From Varroa destructor (Eukaryota > Arthropoda > Arachnida > Mesostigmata > Varroidae), in NCBI RefSeq assembly GCF_002443255.2, contig NW_019211455.1, positions 42,926,336 to 42,990,335 on the forward strand: a stretch of DNA of 64,000 nt. The letters are read 5' to 3'. Under the pieces are notes generated by a model. The model saw only the letters and a program-made list of their open reading frames with translations. It did no database searches and was not told the origin of the DNA. The position numbers were made by a program, and so were the translations under genes. Positions 63,121 through 64,000 of this stretch are shown piece by piece (position 1 is the stretch's first letter; each line of letters starts with the position of its first letter).

Positions 63121-63462
63121 ATGGTGAACGGTCGCGTACGTAAGGTATGTCGTAAAACATACTCGACTCCGCGTCGCCCCTATGAAAAGGAGCGTCTCGA
63201 TCAGGAGTTAAAGCTAATCGGTCATTTCGGTCTGCGTAACAAGCGTGAGGTATGGCGTGTGAAGCTTACTTTAGCCAAGATCCGCAAGGCCGCTCGTGAC
63301 CTTCTGACTAAGGATGAGAAAGATCCCAAGCGTCTATTTGAGGGTAACGCCCTCCTTCGTCGTTTAGTCCGTGTTGGTGTACTTGAAGAGTCCAAGATGA
63401 AACTCGATTACGTGCTAGGGCTTAAGCTTGAGGATTTTCTTGAGCGGCGACTCCAAACTCAG
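63121..63462 (+). CDS. RpS9: Small ribosomal subunit protein uS4 (RpS9), first coding exon, partial at window end
   Basis: The ATG opens 114 codons nearly identical to animal RpS9: MVNGR start, [48 protein letters not shown], then [16 protein letters not shown]. The exon ends in phase 0 at CAG before GTTAGG. The expected next residues (VFKLGLAKSIHHARVL in the family) are not in the following DNA before the window ends, so they lie on later exons. The protein is an RNA-binding component of the 40S subunit needed for early assembly and decoding accuracy. The S4 domain starts at the end of this exon and continues outside. The fly-like MVNGR start, compared with the vertebrate MPVARS, supports an arthropod source. 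The frame would run on to a stop at 63472 if the intron were retained. Base composition is richer in G and C than the flanks, as expected for a highly expressed gene. Confidence 0.97.
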
Positions 63463-64000
63463 GTTAGGAACTGACAAAAACTGTTACATTGTTAAAGAGC
63501 TAGTATATAAGAAAACACGCGAGAGTCACCTTAGGAAAATGGTATATGATATTTTGATAAAAGCTAATGGACGACTAACTGAGACCACTAATGTGCGGGT
63601 TCTTTTATAGCTGATCTTTCTTGCCTGTCACGCTTTTTATTTATCCCTTCCATTCTACGCAAGGCGATAACAGTGGTATAATATATCTTGTTGTTTCATA
63701 ATCGCGCTGTTTCAGTTTACACAACTACAACAAATACAGGCGTCCTTTGTTACGATGTACAGTAACTAGATGTTTGTTTATTATAGAAAGTATATGGAGT
63801 TATCATCGAATAAAATGTTAACTTCTATGAACCATTTTATTCTGTATTCTTTGAATAAGCTTTTACTCATTCTCGCAGCCGGCCGCTTATTGCCTGCTAG
63901 TGATACACGAAATTACAATTTTAGTTAATAATATTATTAATTATTATTATATATATTAATAATAATAATATATATTAATAATTAATTATAATTATTATAT
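63463..64000 (+). other. Start of an RpS9 intron
   Basis: The intron opens with GTTAGG and reaches the window end without an acceptor followed by RpS9 sequence. I saw no embedded gene. Animal ribosomal protein introns often hold snoRNAs, but I could not identify clear C/D or H/ACA boxes here. Confidence 0.7.
63926..64000. repeat. ATT/AT-rich simple sequence at window end
   Basis: Mixed ATT, TAA and TA repeats with no G or C run to the end of the window. Such sequence is prone to assembly breaks and may continue beyond the edge. Confidence 0.85.

Noticed and set aside
1..64000. CRISPR arrays, bacterial operons, or phage and viral insertions.
   Set aside because: No regularly spaced repeats, no ribosome-binding-site-led gene runs and no viral polymerase, integrase or capsid-like frames were seen. 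The genes are clearly spliced animal genes.

Overview
The window is animal nuclear DNA: AT-rich, intron-dense, with GT-AG splice sites and scattered microsatellites. I assembled genes by joining open stretches across splice sites and requiring the reading phase to match at every junction. The proteins look arthropod. The RpS9 start resembles the fly form, and the mitochondrial S15 resembles fly bonsai. A mite or other chelicerate is plausible but not shown.

Layout. (1) 1300-8535, plus: an unrecognised nine-exon gene for a 630-residue charged, AT-hook-like, probably nuclear protein. All eight introns are phase 1. An alternative last exon may lie at 9137-9291. (2) 10420-13977, minus: mitochondrial ribosomal protein S15 in five exons, convergent with gene 1. 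(3) 15365-15565, plus: a small one-exon gene for an ASDURF-like prefoldin-type protein. (4) 17877-23328, minus: the six downstream exons of a GILT-type thiol reductase, with the complete GILT signature. The signal-peptide exon was not found. (5) About 23.3-43.4 kb: no recognisable gene, only microsatellites, tRNA-like fragments and uninformative open frames. (6) 43399-56561, minus: a nearly complete CCDC66 gene (centrosome, cilium and microtubules) in about 17 exons, giving about 965 residues. One small linking exon is unresolved. (7) 56562-63120: no recognisable gene. (8) 63121 onward, plus: first coding exon of ribosomal protein S9, continuing past the window.

The genes are unrelated in function: cytosolic and mitochondrial translation, protein-complex assembly, lysosomal disulfide reduction, cilium or centrosome, and a probable chromatin protein. 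Nothing suggests an operon, a defence system or a viral insertion. The most unusual points are the all-phase-1 intron set of gene 1 with its two possible C-termini, the stand-alone ASDURF-like gene, and the phase gap in CCDC66 that requires a very small exon.

All homology calls come from recalled family sequences and visible motifs. No database search was run.
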